Positions 63,638 to 64,000 of a stretch of DNA of 64,000 nucleotides are shown here, one piece after another (position 1 is the first letter of the stretch; the number at the start of each line of letters is the position of its first letter). The position numbers and the translations under genes are program-made. The notes beneath the pieces were generated by a model. It searched no databases. It was not told the origin of the DNA and saw nothing but the letters and a program-made list of their open reading frames with translations. Origin of the DNA: Bacillus cytotoxicus (GTDB lineage Bacteria; Bacillota; Bacilli; Bacillales; Bacillaceae_G); NCBI RefSeq assembly GCF_023715645.1, contig NZ_JAMBOP010000015.1, positions 1-64,000 on the forward strand, in the 5' to 3' direction.

Positions 63638-64000
63638 TTAAGATTGCATAACTATTTTTATATCTTTCTCCCTTCTTTTCATATAGATTTCAATCCCTAA
63701 ACTAAGAAACGCGAAAAGAAAAATAATCCCACCCATTTGAAAAGTTTGATTAAAACTTTCCAAAACCGCATGTTTATATTTCACTTGAATTTGTTTATAA
63801 AATTTATTATTTTCACCCGCGTCCTTCATTACATTTTGCTGCATAGTTAATAATTTCAACTCTCGGATCATTTTTTCCTTTTGTAAACTTGTTTGATTAC
63901 TTTCACAAATGATTTTTTCCGCTTCTATCTTTACTTTTTCTTTTTCAATAGATAATTGATGATTTAAAATAACAACTAAAACAGCTACACCAACAATACT
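63638..64000 (-). CDS. MFS transporter (DHA2-like), C-terminal part
   Basis: The frame is open to the window edge. It reads SIVGVAVLVVILNHQLSIEK, the usual penultimate segment of DHA2 (14-TM) drug:proton antiporters, then a charged ~50-residue loop, a last TM helix (GGIIFLFAFLSLGIEIYM) and a short tail. The N-terminal part lies beyond 64000. It ends 64 bases before the AAC(6')-like gene on the same strand. Confidence 0.75.
   Translation of the reverse strand, partial: SIVGVAVLVVILNHQLSIEKEKVKIEAEKIICESNQTSLQKEKMIRELKLLTMQQNVMKDAGENNKFYKQIQVKYKHAVLESFNQTFQMGGIIFLFAFLSLGIEIYMKRREKDIKIVMQS

Overview
This window is chromosomal DNA of a Bacillus cereus-group organism. The evidence is low GC, strong GGAGG ribosome-binding sites, tandem tyrosine T-boxes in front of an aro operon, a YkpA-type ABC-F ATPase, a bcr-like dispersed repeat, and many small antibiotic-modification-type enzymes (GNATs, a nucleotidyltransferase, an APH) typical of that group. 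No tRNA, rRNA or CRISPR array was seen.

Layout. Positions 1-126: end of an IS4-like element. 0.27-5.1 kb: a GNAT/beta-lactamase-like/nucleotidyltransferase operon, then an alpha/beta hydrolase with an OmpR-type two-component system. 5.19-6.75 kb: an IS66-type element with a perfect 8-bp target duplication and a frameshifted transposase. 6.8-13.35 kb: a secreted polysaccharide deacetylase, an ECF41-type sigma factor beside an NDH-2-like oxidoreductase, and the ABC-F gene ykpA.

13.39-33.06 kb: a ~19.7-kb integrative element between perfect 81-bp direct repeats. The repeat covers the start codon, RBS and leader hairpin of ykpA. The element carries three tyrosine recombinases, five small XRE/HTH-type regulators, a helicase-like ATPase beside a Cys-rich protein, a lambda-E-type major capsid protein, a tail-tip/antireceptor protein with a Gly-rich linker and seven HxH repeats, a coiled-coil (scaffold-like) protein, a DUF4062 protein and two long gene-free regions with large hairpins. 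I see no terminase large subunit, portal, tape measure, holin or lysin. It therefore looks like a phage-satellite-like or mosaic element rather than a full prophage. The element end next to ykpA carries a diverged copy of the ykpA promoter with the same TTGTCT-N18-TATAAT layout as the chromosomal copy now stranded ~19.7 kb away. A third, degraded leader copy lies 0.5 kb further out with the same internal spacing, which suggests repeated integration at this site.

34-46 kb: an SDR, an MFS transporter, a secreted protein, a GNAT, a Tn554-type tnpABC module with frameshifted tnpA and tnpB, a lipoprotein, a shortened IS4 copy, a TetR-SDR pair with a 14-bp palindromic operator, and relics including an IS21-like array. 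46.4-50.95 kb: an Eis-like acetyltransferase and an aro operon (DAHP synthase, prephenate dehydrogenase) that has lost most of aroC/hisC and aroA but keeps its tandem T-box leader. 51-54.5 kb: a 1170-aa SIR2-domain protein, probably anti-phage. 54.8-64 kb: DUF2512, DUF1275, APH, DUF2332, D-serine dehydratase with a divergent XRE-cupin regulator, an alpha/beta hydrolase preceded by a 29-aa coupled ORF, an isochorismatase-family hydrolase, an AAC(6')-like GNAT and the end of a DHA2-type MFS gene.

All calls come from reading the sequence and remembered family features; no database search was run.
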